Positions 30,898 to 42,315 of a stretch of 64,000 nt of DNA are shown here, one piece after another. Position numbers and translations under genes: made by a program. Under the pieces are notes generated by a model. It worked only from the letters and a program-made list of their open reading frames with translations, did no database searches and was not told the origin of the DNA. The DNA is from Rouxiella chamberiensis (GTDB lineage: Bacteria; Pseudomonadota; Gammaproteobacteria; Enterobacterales; Enterobacteriaceae): the NCBI RefSeq assembly GCF_026967475.1, contig NZ_CP114058.1, forward strand, positions 434,001 to 498,000. The letters run 5' to 3'. How positions within the stretch are numbered: the first letter of the stretch is position 1; each line of letters opens with the position of its first letter.

Positions 30898-31665
30898 CTA
30901 GCTTTCGGCATTTTCCTGCGACTGGGTGTGCAACATATAGTTAACGTCGACATTAGGCCCCAGCTTGAAGTGATCGGAAAGCGGGTTGTAATGCAGGCCG
31001 ATGATGTGGCGCTCGAACAGCGGCGTGCGGTCAATCCACGACAGCAATTCCGAAGGCTTGATGAATTTCTTGATGTCGTGGGTCCCTTTCGGCACCATTT
31101 TCAACACGTATTCGGCACCAAACACCGCCATCAGCCATGCTTTGTTGTTGCGGTTGATGGTGGAGAAGAAGACGTGGCCGCCCGGTTTGACCAGACGCGC
31201 ACAGGCCGCCACGACCGAGGCCGGGTCCGGCACGTGCTCGAGCATCTCCATGCAGGTCACGACATCGTAGCGCTGCGGGTTGGCATCGGCGTGCGCTTCA
31301 ACGGTTTCCTGCACGTAAGTCAGTTTGGCACCGCTCTCAAGTGCATGCAGACGCGCGACTTCCAGCGGCTCCGCGCCCATGTCGAGACCGGTTACGTTGG
31401 CACCCGCGAGGGCCATGCTTTCACTCAGAATACCGCCGCCACAGCCGACGTCGAGTACATCCTTGCCGAACAGCCCGTTCGAACGCGCGAGAATGTAGTC
31501 CAGGCGCAGCGGATTGATGCGGTGCAGCGGTTTGAATTCCCCTTCCAGATCCCACCAGCGCGAGGCAACGGCCTCGAACTTGGCTATCTCGGAGTGGTCC
31601 ACGTTCTGGATATCAACGTGTTGCGAGGGGGTCGTGTCTTGTTTGCTGTTCGATGTGGTTGTCAT
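30898..31665 (-). CDS. ubiG: Ubiquinone biosynthesis O-methyltransferase UbiG
   Basis: The 255-residue protein (E. coli 240) is a class I SAM methyltransferase with [14 protein letters not shown] (motif I, about residue 78), the acidic [15 protein letters not shown], and [15 protein letters not shown]. It carries out both O-methylations in ubiquinone synthesis on the cytoplasmic membrane side. The N-terminal 15-20 residues are a polar, Thr/Gln-rich extension. The gene is divergent from gyrA as in E. coli; a TATAAT-type -10 on its strand lies at 31700-31705. Confidence 0.95.
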   Translation of the reverse strand: MTTTSNSKQDTTPSQHVDIQNVDHSEIAKFEAVASRWWDLEGEFKPLHRINPLRLDYILARSNGLFGKDVLDVGCGGGILSESMALAGANVTGLDMGAEPLEVARLHALESGAKLTYVQETVEAHADANPQRYDVVTCMEMLEHVPDPASVVAACARLVKPGGHVFFSTINRNNKAWLMAVFGAEYVLKMVPKGTHDIKKFIKPSELLSWIDRTPLFERHIIGLHYNPLSDHFKLGPNVDVNYMLHTQSQENAES

Positions 31666-31743
31666 TGGGCTGATAAACTCCTTATGCCTTGTGAAGTCGA
31701 TTATACATATTCTAGGGACCGAGAGGCAGCTTCGTGCTATAGT

Positions 31744-31772
31744 TTGACACCTTTGCCTATACCCTGTGTAAT
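31744..31772 (+). promoter_or_regulatory. gyrA promoter
   Basis: TTGACA (31744-31749) and TGTAAT (31767-31772) are separated by 17 bp, 53 bp before the gyrA start. The hexamers are near consensus, so this is a strong sigma-70 candidate. Confidence 0.7.
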
Positions 31773-31824
31773 TTGGGTATTTATAGGCAGCGGCCTTGAA
31801 TAATCAGAGAGGGATAGCAGCTCC

Positions 31825-34488
31825 ATGAGCGACCTTGCCAGAGAAATCACACCGATAAACATCGAAGAAGAGCTTAAAAACTCTTATTTGGATTACGCCA
31901 TGTCCGTTATCGTCGGACGTGCGCTGCCAGATGTGCGCGATGGTTTGAAACCGGTGCACCGCCGCGTACTTTACGCAATGAATGTTCTGGGTAATGACTG
32001 GAACAAAGCCTATAAGAAATCGGCCCGTGTGGTCGGTGACGTTATCGGTAAATATCACCCACACGGTGATACTGCGGTTTATGACACCATCGTTCGTATG
32101 GCCCAGCCTTTTTCTCTCCGCTACATGCTGGTGGACGGACAGGGTAACTTCGGTTCGGTAGACGGCGACTCCGCGGCTGCCATGCGTTATACCGAAATAC
32201 GCATGTCGAAAATTGCCCACGAACTGTTGGCAGACCTTGAAAAAGAGACCGTCGACTTTGTGCCGAACTACGACGGCACCGAGCAGATCCCAGCGGTTAT
32301 GCCGACCCGTATTCCCAACCTGCTGGTGAACGGTTCTTCCGGTATCGCCGTCGGTATGGCCACCAACATTCCGCCACATAACCTGACCGAGGTTATCAAC
32401 GGCTGCCTGGCCTATATCGAAGACGAAAACATCAGCATCGAAGGGCTGATGGAACACATTCCGGGTCCTGATTTCCCGACTGCCGCCATTATCAATGGTC
32501 GTCGTGGTATTGAAGAAGCCTATCGTACCGGTCGCGGCAAAATCTATATCCGCGCCCGTGCCGAAGTCGAAGCCGACGCCAAAACCGGCCGCGAAACCAT
32601 TATTGTTCACGAGATCCCGTATCAGGTGAACAAGGCCCGTCTTATCGAAAAGATTGCCGAGCTGGTCAAGGAAAAGCGTCTGGAAGGCATCAGCGCGCTG
32701 CGTGACGAGTCCGACAAAGACGGCATGCGCATCGTGATTGAAATCAAACGCGACGCCGTGGGCGAAGTGGTGCTGAATAACCTTTATTCACTCACTCAGC
32801 TGCAAACCTCGTTTGGTATCAACATGGTTGCCCTGCATCAAGGTCAGCCAAAGATTCTGGGTCTGAAAGAGATTCTTTCCGCCTTCGTGCGTCACCGCCG
32901 CGAAGTCGTTACCCGTCGTACCATTTTCGAACTGCGCAAGGCGCGCGATCGTGCACACATCCTCGAAGCGTTGGCGATTGCTCTTGCAAACATCGACCCT
33001 ATCATCGAGCTGATTCGTGCTGCGCAGTCACCTGCCGAAGCGAAGGCCGGCCTGATTGCCCGTTCATGGGATCTCGGCAACGTCTCTGCGATGCTGGCAA
33101 GCGCCGGTGACGATGCCGCGCGTCCGGAGTGGCTTGAAGCCCAGTTTGGTATTCACGACGGCAAATACTTCCTGACCGAACAGCAGGCACAGGCGATTCT
33201 GGATCTGCGTCTGCAGAAACTGACCGGCCTCGAGCACGAAAAACTGCTGGACGAGTACAAAGATTTGCTGAGCCAGATTGCCGAGCTTATCCGCATTCTG
33301 GAAAACCCCGATCGTCTGATGGAAGTGATTCGCGAAGAACTCGAAGCGATCCGCGACCAGTACAACGATCCGCGCCGTACCGAAATCACTGCCAATACCT
33401 CCGATATCAATATCGAAGACCTGATCAACCAGGAAGACGTGGTAGTAACGTTGTCGCATCAGGGCTACGTGAAGTATCAGCCTCTGTCCGACTACGAAGC
33501 CCAGCGTCGTGGCGGTAAAGGCAAGTCGGCGGCGCGTATTAAAGAAGAAGACTTTATCGATCGTCTGCTGGTGGCCAACACCCATGACACCATCCTTATG
33601 TTCTCGAGCCGTGGACGTCTGTACTGGATGAAGGTCTACCAGTTGCCGGAAGCCAGTCGTGGTGCCCGTGGGCGTCCGATTGTCAACCTGCTGCCGCTAG
33701 AACCGAACGAACGTATCACGGCCATTCTGCCGGTGCGTGAATACGAAGAAGGCCGTCACGTGTTTATGGCGACCGCCAGCGGTACCGTCAAGAAAACCGC
33801 ACTGACCGATTTCAGCCGTCCACGTAGCGCCGGTATCATCGCCATCAACCTGAACGAAGGCGACGAGCTGATTGGCGTTGACCTGACCGACGGCAACGAT
33901 GAAGTCATGCTGTTCTCTGCGGCCGGTAAAGTGGTACGTTTCGCCGAATCTGCGGTGCGCTCCATGGGCCGTACGGCGACCGGTGTACGCGGTATTCGTC
34001 TGGGCGCAAGTGACAGCGTGGTATCGTTGATTATTCCTCGCGGCGACGGAGCAATCCTGACCGTGACCGAAAACGGCTTCGGTAAACGTACCGAGTCGGC
34101 GGAATACCCAACCAAATCCCGTGCGACGCAGGGCGTTATCTCCATCAAGGTGAGCGAGCGTAACGGTCCGGTTGTCGGCGCGATTCAGGTCGACGAAGCC
34201 GATCAGATCATGATGATCACCGATGCCGGTACGCTGGTGCGTACCCGTGTTTCCGAAGTCAGCAAGGTCGGACGTAACACCCAGGGTGTAACGCTTATCC
34301 GTACCGCCGACGACGAGCACGTGGTGGGTCTGCAACGCGTTGCCGAGCCTGTCGAAGATGAAGAGCTGGATGGTGTGGCCACCGTTGAAGGTGAACTGGA
34401 AGCCGCGCAGGAAAGTGAAGCACCTGAAGACATCGAAGCCGACGACGACGCTGAAAACGATGACGAGCAACCTTTAGAAAACGAGTAA
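31825..34488 (+). CDS. gyrA: DNA gyrase subunit A
   Basis: The 887-residue protein (E. coli 875) has the breakage-reunion domain with catalytic Tyr122 in [12 protein letters not shown], the [17 protein letters not shown], and a C-terminal beta-pinwheel starting near residue 535 with the GyrA box QRRGGKGK. The C-terminal tail is longer and very acidic. Residue 83 is threonine, where E. coli has serine; Asp87 is unchanged. Gyrase introduces negative supercoils with GyrB. Confidence 0.98.
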   Translation: MSDLAREITPINIEEELKNSYLDYAMSVIVGRALPDVRDGLKPVHRRVLYAMNVLGNDWNKAYKKSARVVGDVIGKYHPHGDTAVYDTIVRMAQPFSLRYMLVDGQGNFGSVDGDSAAAMRYTEIRMSKIAHELLADLEKETVDFVPNYDGTEQIPAVMPTRIPNLLVNGSSGIAVGMATNIPPHNLTEVINGCLAYIEDENISIEGLMEHIPGPDFPTAAIINGRRGIEEAYRTGRGKIYIRARAEVEADAKTGRETIIVHEIPYQVNKARLIEKIAELVKEKRLEGISALRDESDKDGMRIVIEIKRDAVGEVVLNNLYSLTQLQTSFGINMVALHQGQPKILGLKEILSAFVRHRREVVTRRTIFELRKARDRAHILEALAIALANIDPIIELIRAAQSPAEAKAGLIARSWDLGNVSAMLASAGDDAARPEWLEAQFGIHDGKYFLTEQQAQAILDLRLQKLTGLEHEKLLDEYKDLLSQIAELIRILENPDRLMEVIREELEAIRDQYNDPRRTEITANTSDINIEDLINQEDVVVTLSHQGYVKYQPLSDYEAQRRGGKGKSAARIKEEDFIDRLLVANTHDTILMFSSRGRLYWMKVYQLPEASRGARGRPIVNLLPLEPNERITAILPVREYEEGRHVFMATASGTVKKTALTDFSRPRSAGIIAINLNEGDELIGVDLTDGNDEVMLFSAAGKVVRFAESAVRSMGRTATGVRGIRLGASDSVVSLIIPRGDGAILTVTENGFGKRTESAEYPTKSRATQGVISIKVSERNGPVVGAIQVDEADQIMMITDAGTLVRTRVSEVSKVGRNTQGVTLIRTADDEHVVGLQRVAEPVEDEELDGVATVEGELEAAQESEAPEDIEADDDAENDDEQPLENE

Positions 34489-34512
34489 AATCAATTTCGC
34501 CGGTTGAGTGAT

Positions 34513-34547
34513 AAAGGGCATAATATGCGTTCATATTATGCCCTTTT
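34513..34547. terminator. gyrA terminator
   Basis: AAAGGGCATAATATG and CATATTATGCCCTTT form a perfect 15-bp stem around CGTT, ending in four T residues, 25 bp after the gyrA stop. Confidence 0.85.
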
Positions 34548-34584
34548 CACATAAAATCTTTACTGACAAAGCTATGGTAATCGC

Positions 34585-37461
34585 TTGAAGTACTTAACTT
34601 CCTTTAGAACGACATTAAGAATCTCCCGTTACCTGTTCAGGGTACTGGCTATCATGCTTTGGTCGTTGGGCGCATTGCTGACGACGTTTTATGTACTGAA
34701 TATTTTCCACAACAAAGAATTCGAAATTCGTGAAGAGGACAATCTTCACTACAATCAGGCGCAGGCCTACATTAAAAATACGGCCGATGTCGTGCGCAGT
34801 GTCCGCTCGATGGCCGAAAAACGCCTAAACGATTCAATGAACGGTCTCGACATCATCAATGGTGTGTTAAGCACGAAAAATGTCGATCCGACCTTCCATT
34901 CGCTGTTCCCCGAATCCAACTGTGCCGAGCTTACCGACAGCAACCGCAACGCCTTGACCTCGCTCGGCAACATGGTCCATTACTGGAAAGACAACTTCTC
35001 GGACGACTACTCCCTCAAGCGCGTGTTTTATATCGGCGGCGACAACCTGTGTCTGGTCGATTTCGGCGTCGTTAAAAATACGATGCCCATCGAGCGCGAA
35101 AATGTCCTCAAGTCGTTGCACGAAAAATTACTCAAATATCGCAACGGCAAGAATCAGGACAAACAAAAGAGTCAGTATTGGGTCGAGTCGGGCAGCAACA
35201 AGGATCAGGGCAATCTTTTCGTTCTCACTCCTATTTACGTAGGAAACAAGCTGGCCGCCATTATGGGGGTGCAGCAGAGCCTGCGACTGGAAGATTTAAC
35301 CGCCTCGACCCTTTCGCATACGGGCGTCACGCTGCTTGATGCCGACAATCGCCCGCTGCTGAGTTTTCTTGAAGGCGATCGCTACACCTCGATTCTGGAA
35401 AGCTATCCCGGTGGCGATAACTATTTCGGCTATATGAATGGCTATACCGATCTGATTTACAAGCGTCCTCTGCCGCCGTCGTCGATGAGCGTTGTCTACT
35501 CCCTGACTTTCTCGACAGTTATCGAGCGCTTCAAGCTGTTGATATTGAATACAGTCCTGCTGAATTTGCTGTCCGCGCTGGTGCTGTTTGTGCTGGCGTG
35601 GCTGTTCGAACGCAAGATGTTCCTGCCTGCCGAGGACAATGCCTTCCGACTTGAGGAACACGAGCAGTTCAACCATAAAATCGTCGCCTCTGCGCCGGTA
35701 GGTATTTCGATTCTGCGTATCAGCGACGGCGTCAACATCCTCAGCAACGAGCTGGCGCACAACTACATCAGCATGCTGACCCATGAGGATCGCCAGCGCA
35801 TCACGCGCATCATCTGCGACCAGCAAACCCGTTTTGTCGACATCATTACCCGCGACAACAACAATATTCAGCTGAGCTTCGTGCATTCGCGCTACCGCAA
35901 TGAAGACGTCGCCATCTGTGTGCTGATTGACGTCAGCGCCCGCGTCAAGATGGAGGAGTCGTTGCAGGAGATGGCCAATGCAGCCGAGCAGGCGAGCCAG
36001 TCCAAATCGATGTTCCTCGCGACCGTCAGCCACGAGTTGCGTACACCGTTATACGGCATTATCGGTAACCTTGATCTGTTGCAGACGCAGGGATTGCCGC
36101 AGGGCGTCGACCGACTGGTGACGGCGATGAACAACTCCTCGGCGCTGCTGCTCAAAATTATCAGCGACATTCTCGACTTCTCGAAGATCGAATCCGAGCA
36201 ACTGAAAATCGAGCCGCAGGAATTCTCCTGCCGCGAAGTGATTACCCACATCGCCGGTAATTATCTGCCGCTGGTGGTGAAAAAGCATCTTGGGCTTTAC
36301 TGCTTCATCGAGCACAATGTGCCCGAAATCTTCGTCGGCGATCCGGTGCGTTTGCAACAGGTGCTGTCCAACATTCTCAATAACGCCATCAAGTTTACCG
36401 ATACCGGCTGCATCGTGTTGCATGCACGGACCTGCGGCAACTATCTCGAGTTCATGATCCGCGATACCGGCGTCGGCATTCCGACCAAAGAGATAACCCG
36501 TCTGTTCGACCCGTTTTTCCAGGTCGGCAGCGGCGTGCAGCGCCATTTCCAGGGCACCGGCCTTGGGCTGGCTATCTGCGAAAAGCTGATAAACCTGATG
36601 GACGGCGATATTTCGGTAGATTCGGAGCCGGGTCTTGGCAGCGCCTTTACCGTTCGTCTGCCGATTTACGGGCAGGAGCATCCTGCGCCGCCGCCGCTGC
36701 CTTTCTGGGCCGGAAAACGTCTCTGGGTGAACATCCGCAACGGCTATCTCGAAAGTTATCTGATGCAGTTGCTGCATCATCACGGCGCGGACGTTCAACG
36801 CTGGCAGCCGGAAGACGAGAGCCGGGCGGAAGATGTGCTGATCACCGATATGCCGCTGATTCATCACGGCAGTCTCTGTGCGCAGATCGAATTTTCCATC
36901 GACCATATCGGTCCGCCGCAGGAAAGCAGTCCGGGTTACTGGATCCACAGCACCTCGACGCCGCTGGAAATAACCTTGCTGCTTAACCGTATCTATCATC
37001 TGAACCGGGTGACGGAAACCAGTCTGGCGCTGCTGCCGGAAGTCGTTGATTCACAAGATAACGGTGATATTACGCTGCTGGTTGTCGATGACCATCCCAT
37101 CAACCGTCGTCTGCTGGCCGATCAGCTGGGTTCGATGGGCTACATCGTCGCTACCGCCAACGACGGGCTTGATGCGCTCGACGCCATGAAGGTGCATCCG
37201 GTGGATATCGTCTTGAGTGACGTCAACATGCCAAATCTTGATGGTTATGGACTGACCAAGCGCCTGCGCGAACTGGAATATTCACTGCCGGTTATCGGCG
37301 TGACCGCCAATGCGCTGGCCGAACAGAAACAGCTGTGTCTGGAAGCCGGTATGGATAACTGTCTCTCCAAACCGGTCACGCTGGAGCAACTGCGTAAAAC
37401 GCTGAGTTTCTATAGCCAGCAGGTCCGCAGAAAACGCCATGCGCCCGTGGAGATGGATTAA
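34585..37461 (+). CDS. rcsC: Rcs phosphorelay hybrid sensor kinase RcsC
   Basis: The 958-residue protein (E. coli 949) starts at TTG 34585, giving the conserved MKYLTSFRTTLRISRYLFR; no ATG fits. It has a transmembrane segment (about 20-42), a periplasmic domain, a second span near 315-340, a PAS-like region, the HisKA dimer with His483 in TVSHELRTPLYG, an ATPase domain (NNAIKFTD, DTGVGIP, GTGLGLAICEKL), the RcsC-specific ABL domain, and a receiver with Asp879 in VLSDVNMPN. It phosphorylates RcsD and then RcsB in response to envelope stress signalled by RcsF/IgaA. It converges on rcsB. Confidence 0.96.
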   Translation: MKYLTSFRTTLRISRYLFRVLAIMLWSLGALLTTFYVLNIFHNKEFEIREEDNLHYNQAQAYIKNTADVVRSVRSMAEKRLNDSMNGLDIINGVLSTKNVDPTFHSLFPESNCAELTDSNRNALTSLGNMVHYWKDNFSDDYSLKRVFYIGGDNLCLVDFGVVKNTMPIERENVLKSLHEKLLKYRNGKNQDKQKSQYWVESGSNKDQGNLFVLTPIYVGNKLAAIMGVQQSLRLEDLTASTLSHTGVTLLDADNRPLLSFLEGDRYTSILESYPGGDNYFGYMNGYTDLIYKRPLPPSSMSVVYSLTFSTVIERFKLLILNTVLLNLLSALVLFVLAWLFERKMFLPAEDNAFRLEEHEQFNHKIVASAPVGISILRISDGVNILSNELAHNYISMLTHEDRQRITRIICDQQTRFVDIITRDNNNIQLSFVHSRYRNEDVAICVLIDVSARVKMEESLQEMANAAEQASQSKSMFLATVSHELRTPLYGIIGNLDLLQTQGLPQGVDRLVTAMNNSSALLLKIISDILDFSKIESEQLKIEPQEFSCREVITHIAGNYLPLVVKKHLGLYCFIEHNVPEIFVGDPVRLQQVLSNILNNAIKFTDTGCIVLHARTCGNYLEFMIRDTGVGIPTKEITRLFDPFFQVGSGVQRHFQGTGLGLAICEKLINLMDGDISVDSEPGLGSAFTVRLPIYGQEHPAPPPLPFWAGKRLWVNIRNGYLESYLMQLLHHHGADVQRWQPEDESRAEDVLITDMPLIHHGSLCAQIEFSIDHIGPPQESSPGYWIHSTSTPLEITLLLNRIYHLNRVTETSLALLPEVVDSQDNGDITLLVVDDHPINRRLLADQLGSMGYIVATANDGLDALDAMKVHPVDIVLSDVNMPNLDGYGLTKRLRELEYSLPVIGVTANALAEQKQLCLEAGMDNCLSKPVTLEQLRKTLSFYSQQVRRKRHAPVEMD

Positions 37462-37517
37462 CCCGGCCGACCCGGATTTCAACAGCAGCTATCCCTTGCC
37501 GTGGTTGGCACAGGCAT

Positions 37518-37550
37518 AAAAAAAGGCACAACGCGGGTTGTGCCTTTTTT
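37518..37550. terminator. Bidirectional terminator between rcsC and rcsB
   Basis: AAAAAAAGGCACAAC and GTTGTGCCTTTTTT pair around GCGG. A and T tracts on both sides allow it to serve both convergent genes. Confidence 0.92.
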
Positions 37551-37567
37551 ATGGGTAACGCGATTGA

Positions 37568-38218
37568 CTAGTCTTTGTCGATTGGCGTTGAGCTCACGGA
37601 TGACAGGTAGTTGAGCAGGGCGATGTCGTTTTCGACGCCGAGCTTCATCATCGCCGACTTCTTCTGGCTACTGATGGTCTTGATGCTGCGGTTCAACTTG
37701 CGGGCAATTTCCGTCACCAGGAAACCTTCCGCGAACAGACGCAGAACTTCACTCTCTTTCGGCGACAGGCGCTTGTCGCCGTATCCGTTGGCGCTGATTT
37801 TCTCCAGCAGCTTTGACACGCTGTCAGGCGTAAACTTCTTGCCTTTTTGCAGTGCGGCCAGTGCTTTCGGCAGGTCGGTCGGCGCACCCTGTTTCAGCAC
37901 AATCCCTTCGATATCCAGATCCAGTACGGAGCTGAGAATGGCCGGATTGTTGTTCATGGTCAGCACGATAATCGACAGCTGTGGGTAGTGGCGCTTGATG
38001 TATTTGATAAGCGTGATGCCGTCACCGTATTTATCACCCGGCATGGACAGGTCGGTAATCAGCACGTGCGCGTCAAGCTTGCTTAAATTGTTAATCAGGG
38101 CGGTCGAGTCTTCGAACTCGCCAACCACATTAACCCACTCGATTTGTTCAAGGGACTTACGAATCCCGAATAAGACGATAGGATGGTCGTCGGCAATAAT
38201 TACGTTCATATTGTTCAT
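37568..38218 (-). CDS. rcsB: Rcs response regulator RcsB
   Basis: The 216-residue protein, started at ATG 38218, is almost identical to E. coli RcsB; the 12 residues upstream in frame belong to the rcsD end region and are discarded. The receiver has Asp56 in LITDLSMPGDKYGDG, and the LuxR-type HTH covers about residues 148-205 (LSPKESEVLRLFAEGFLVTEIARKLNRS). Alone or with RcsA and other partners it controls capsule, motility and envelope genes. The start lies four bases after the rcsD stop. Confidence 0.98.
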   Translation of the reverse strand: MNNMNVIIADDHPIVLFGIRKSLEQIEWVNVVGEFEDSTALINNLSKLDAHVLITDLSMPGDKYGDGITLIKYIKRHYPQLSIIVLTMNNNPAILSSVLDLDIEGIVLKQGAPTDLPKALAALQKGKKFTPDSVSKLLEKISANGYGDKRLSPKESEVLRLFAEGFLVTEIARKLNRSIKTISSQKKSAMMKLGVENDIALLNYLSSVSSTPIDKD

Positions 38219-38222
38219 GTGT

Positions 38223-40966
38223 TTAGCTACCTTGCTGCAGCAGTCTGGAGACAAAAGAATCGATCTGATTAATATTGTCTGAGATCATCAACACTTCACC
38301 TTCGGCGAGATGCTGTTCTAATTTTTCACACAGTTGCTTACCCGGCGTCAGGTTAAGCATGGCGAACACTCCCTTGAGCCGATGTGCTGTCTGGGAAAGC
38401 GATGTAAAATCACGACGTTGATTTTCATTATACAGTTTCTCTATATCTTCCGGTACTGTATCGACGAAAAGCGGGTAGTAATCGCTGGCGAGCAGCTGTC
38501 TGAGATAGGCGTCGATTTCGTCGCCGCCGGTACCGGAATCTGGATGGCCCTGAGTTGACTCACTCGGGACATGAGGATGCACGAGGGAAGATGCCTGTTC
38601 GGCCTCTTCGAGCAGCTGCTGTTCAATGAGCTGCAACGTCGCATCGATAAGTGCACTGCCGATGTTGTAATTGGCGCGAATATAACAGTTTTCCAGTTTC
38701 TGGAAGCCCATTTCGTCGCTGGTCAGCAGTAGCGTATATTTGTCACTGTTCTGCGCATTGTCGGTCAGCAAGACGTCATATTCCCGCGTCGGCTGACGTT
38801 CGTCGGCCACAATGCAGATAGCGCCGTAACCACTCATCACGCGCGTGACGATGCTGCGCACTTCGTCGGCGGTAATATCGAGCAGCACGGTGACATCTTC
38901 CAGCAACCCCTCATCTGCCGTCTCGATTTCAGCGGCTTCGTGCGTCTGCCTGATGCGCACGGTATAACGGGTGCCGATATCGACCTTGCTGCGAATCTCC
39001 AACTGACCGCCGAGCTTTTTGCACAGCTGATTGCACAGATAGAAGGTCAGACCCGACCCATGATTGAAGCGGTCAACCAGCGTCTGGCTCAGGAACGGGT
39101 AGTTGAGGTTACTGAGTTCTTCTTTCGACAAACCGCTGCCGGTGTCGGTGAGATGGAACAACAGTTGGCCCGGCTGTTCGGGGTCCTGCTCGCTGGTCAG
39201 CGTAATCTTGCCGAGCGAGGTCGCAACGATGGCGTAGTCGACCAGCAGCGCGAGGATTTTCTTCACGGCCTGCGGGTCACCCACAAAGTTATCCAGCGGA
39301 TTCAGCTGGAAATGGTTGAGCAGCACTAAGCCTTTCTGATTGATTTTCGGCAACGCGTCGAGCAACAGCTCATCGATCAGCGCCGACAGCGAATAACGCT
39401 GCTGCGACGGCTGCCAATCCTGCGTTTCGAGACGCGTGAGCAGGGTGATATTGTCGACCAGCGTCAGCACGTTGCGCGATTCGCCTTGCAGTGCCTTCTC
39501 GATCGCGATACGTTCGTCGCCCGCTTCGGGCAGGGTCAGCTTGTCGGCCAGCTCTTTCAGTTCGATCAACGGTTGATGCAGCTCGATGCCAAGGTTGTGC
39601 AGCATCAGTTTACGCGCCTGCAAATTCTTGTCGTACTCGCGGCGTGCCTGTTGCAGCGTCTTGTTGACCATCGCTTCGCGGTCCTGATCGTGCATCAGGA
39701 ACAGGAAGGTTTCAGGCGCTATCTGGCTGCGCACCATTCTGATTTCATAAACTTCGTTGTTGACCGTCGCCTGAATCACGCCGTGGTGGTTTCTTCGGCC
39801 ATATTGGCGATTTTATCCAGGCTCAGGTGCGGCAGGAGTTGCTCGGCAATCTTGTTGCTCACCACCACGCTGTGGCTGCTGAAGTTGTAAATCAGCAGGC
39901 CGACGGAAAGGTTGGCGATAATCTCCTGATTCAGCGCCTGCTGGGTGTGCAACTGATGAGCCAGATTTTCGCTCGGGCGGATATATTTATGGCGGATCAG
40001 ATAGATGCCCGCCATTGCCATGCCCAGCAGAATCAGGTTGATAAGGATAAGCCAGAAGTTGTTGTGGGTAAGATCCAGAGCCAGAGAAATGACCGGAATA
40101 CGGTAGGACAGATTCAACGGCGAGTTGCTGAGCGGGGCAGAGAGGTAAATTGACCAGCCCTGCAAGGTAATGGTGCTGCCCGCGTTGGGATCCTGCGGCG
40201 CATCGCCCTCGTTGACCGTGTCATTGTTGCTGGTCAGCTCGAAGTTGTCGCGCGCCATGCTGAGCGGAATAAGGTCACTCATCGGCAGATCGAAGGCGAT
40301 GACGGTGGCGAGATTGCCCGGATTGTTAAAGGTGGTGCGCAGCGAGAAGAAAGCGTCGCTGGCGTTGCGCGACCTGCGCAGATTGGAGTAGCTCTCGCGT
40401 TCGTCGAGCGTATTGGCCTGTTGCAGCATCTCGGCACGACGAGCCTGCAATCCGGCGTAGAAATAGTTCTCTTTCAGCCGCGAATCCTGCTGTTGCAGGG
40501 CTTGCGTCGTTATCAGCATCAGGCTGTTGTCTTGCCCATTCAGATAATACATCGAGTAGGGCTGGTTTTTCGCGCCCCACTGGTCGTCGAGGAAATCCGA
40601 AATCTTCAGGGTCAGGTCAAGCGTGGCGGCATCGTGCGTGCCGTAAATCAGGGCATCGGTCTTTTGGCGTGGCTTGTTGATAAAGAACATGTCCTGACGC
40701 AGTTTGACTTCCTGCACATTGGCAGGGATTTGCGCCAGCGGTTGACCATTGAAGTTGTCGTAAATCTGATAGGTCAAATAACGGTAATGATCGATGCGTT
40801 TTTGCAGACGATCGGCAGTGTATTGCAACGTGCGCAGCTTGTCGTTGAGATAGGCATTGGTGTAGTTGTAGCCATAGAGACCAAGCCCCATTGCCAGCAG
40901 CAAAATGAAGATCCAGAAAAATCGCGTAATATTGGTCGACGTTAGCGATAAATATTTACTTGGCAT
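38223..40966 (-). pseudogene. rcsD: Rcs phosphotransfer protein RcsD, interrupted by a one-base deletion
   Basis: Two frames (40966-39776 and 39779-38223) together give about 914 residues, near the 890 of E. coli RcsD. The first holds the N-terminal span, the periplasmic domain and the second span, and ends at NMAEETTTA; the second begins V-I-Q-A-T-V-N-N-E-V-Y-E-I-R, which in E. coli follows directly (MAEQHQGIIQATINNE). One missing base near 39788-39792 (GAAACC on the minus strand) explains the break. The C-terminal HPt domain has the phospho-accepting histidine in QTAHRLKGVFAMLN. The MFS gene ends 21 bp upstream on the same strand. A sequencing error is likely. Confidence 0.9.
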
Positions 40967-40987
40967 GGTGGTGAGGCTTTTCCTTGT

Positions 40988-42155
40988 TTAGCGCGTCACG
41001 GCGCGGGCGCTGGCAGTTACCAGCAGCAGCAATACTGCAACGCAGCCCAATGCAAACGACAAATCACTGAGTTGTGCAATGAATCCGACCAGTGCCGGAC
41101 CCGCAAGAATACCGGCATAGCCGAGTGTGGTCACGGAGGCAATCGCCAGATTGGCGGGCATGGCGGTTTGATTTCCGGCCGCGCTGAACATGATGGGCAC
41201 CAGATTTGCCGCGCCCATGCCGACCATAACAAAACCGATAGCCAACGCATAGAGGTTGTCTATGCCTACGGCCAGCAGCAACCCGAGCGAGGCGGCGAGA
41301 CTGCCAACCAGCAGCACTTTGAAGCGGCCAAAATAGTTGACGGTTCTGTCACCGGTGAGACGGCCAATCGTCATCGCCACCGCAAACAGGGTATAACCGA
41401 GCCCGGCGTGATCCGGATTGACGCCTCGTGCTTCGGTCAGGAACCAGCGCGCTCCAGTCGAGCATTGCACCTTCCGATAAAAACATCACGAAACACAGTA
41501 ACCCAAGAAAGATAACCCAGCCGCGCGGCATGACCAGCATGGGCTCGCCGCTTTTGCGCCGCGTATCCTGCCAGAAATCCTTGCTTATCCGCAGCAGCGA
41601 CACAAGCACCAGGGCGATTACCACCAGACTGGCAATCAGGGGCGACAGATTCAGCGTCAGCATGCCGCTGACTGCCAACGCGCCAAGAATACAGCCGATA
41701 CTGAAAAAGCCGTGGAAGCCCGACATCATCGCACGGCCGCTGGCTTTTTCGACCACTACGGCGTGCACATTCATGGCCACGTCAACCATGCCAATCGACA
41801 TGCCGAATACCAGCAGCGCCAGCGCCATGCCGATCGGCGTGTTCATCAGGGTCAGCAGCGGTAAATCCAGACACAGGATAACCGTCGCCAGAATAATCAC
41901 CGGTTTACAGCCGAATCTGCCGGTGAGATAGCCGGTCAGCGGCATGGAGAAGGTCGAGCCTGCGCCGAGACACAACAGCAGCAAACCCAACGTACCGGCG
42001 CTGATATCGAGACGCAGCTTGACGAATGGCACCAGCGGCGCCCAGGCGGACATGGCAAAACCCGAAAGCAGGAAGATTATCCGCGTTGCCATTTGCTGCG
42101 GGCGGCCGGGCCGGGTTTCGGTACTTGCTTCGGAGACTATCGATTCTGCGGGCAT
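40988..42155 (-). pseudogene. MFS transporter (YbjJ-like), interrupted by a one-base insertion
   Basis: The repaired protein is about 388 residues with 12 predicted membrane spans. The first frame, from ATG 42155, runs through LPLTGYLTGRFGCKP and MVDVAMNVHAVVVEKASGRAMMSGFHGFFS to EGAMLDWSAL; the second continues with FLTEARGVNPDHAGLGYTLFAVAMTIGRLTGDR. One extra base in the doublet at 41444-41445 joins them without loss. The pattern resembles the YbjJ-type branch of MFS (sugar or drug efflux); the substrate is unknown. It lies 21 bp upstream of rcsD on the same strand and may be cotranscribed. Confidence 0.82.
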
Positions 42156-42240
42156 GTGGTCGTCAATCCTTTTTTATAATTCTATGAAATCCATTTGCAG
42201 GATATAACGAATACTTATCGATAAAGGGTTAGCTTTCAAT

Positions 42241-42270
42241 AAAAAAAGCCAGTTTTGGTTAAAACTGGCC
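42241..42270 (-). terminator. Terminator of the DUF4034-like gene
   Basis: On the minus strand GCCAGTTTT-AACC-AAAACTGGC is followed by seven T residues. It lies 46 bp after the repaired stop of the upstream gene (42316) and inside the open frame created by the frameshift there. Confidence 0.9.
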
Positions 42271-42315
42271 GCGTATTCTAACAGAAAGGTCAATCGAAGG
42301 TTATTTCCTGTCGTC

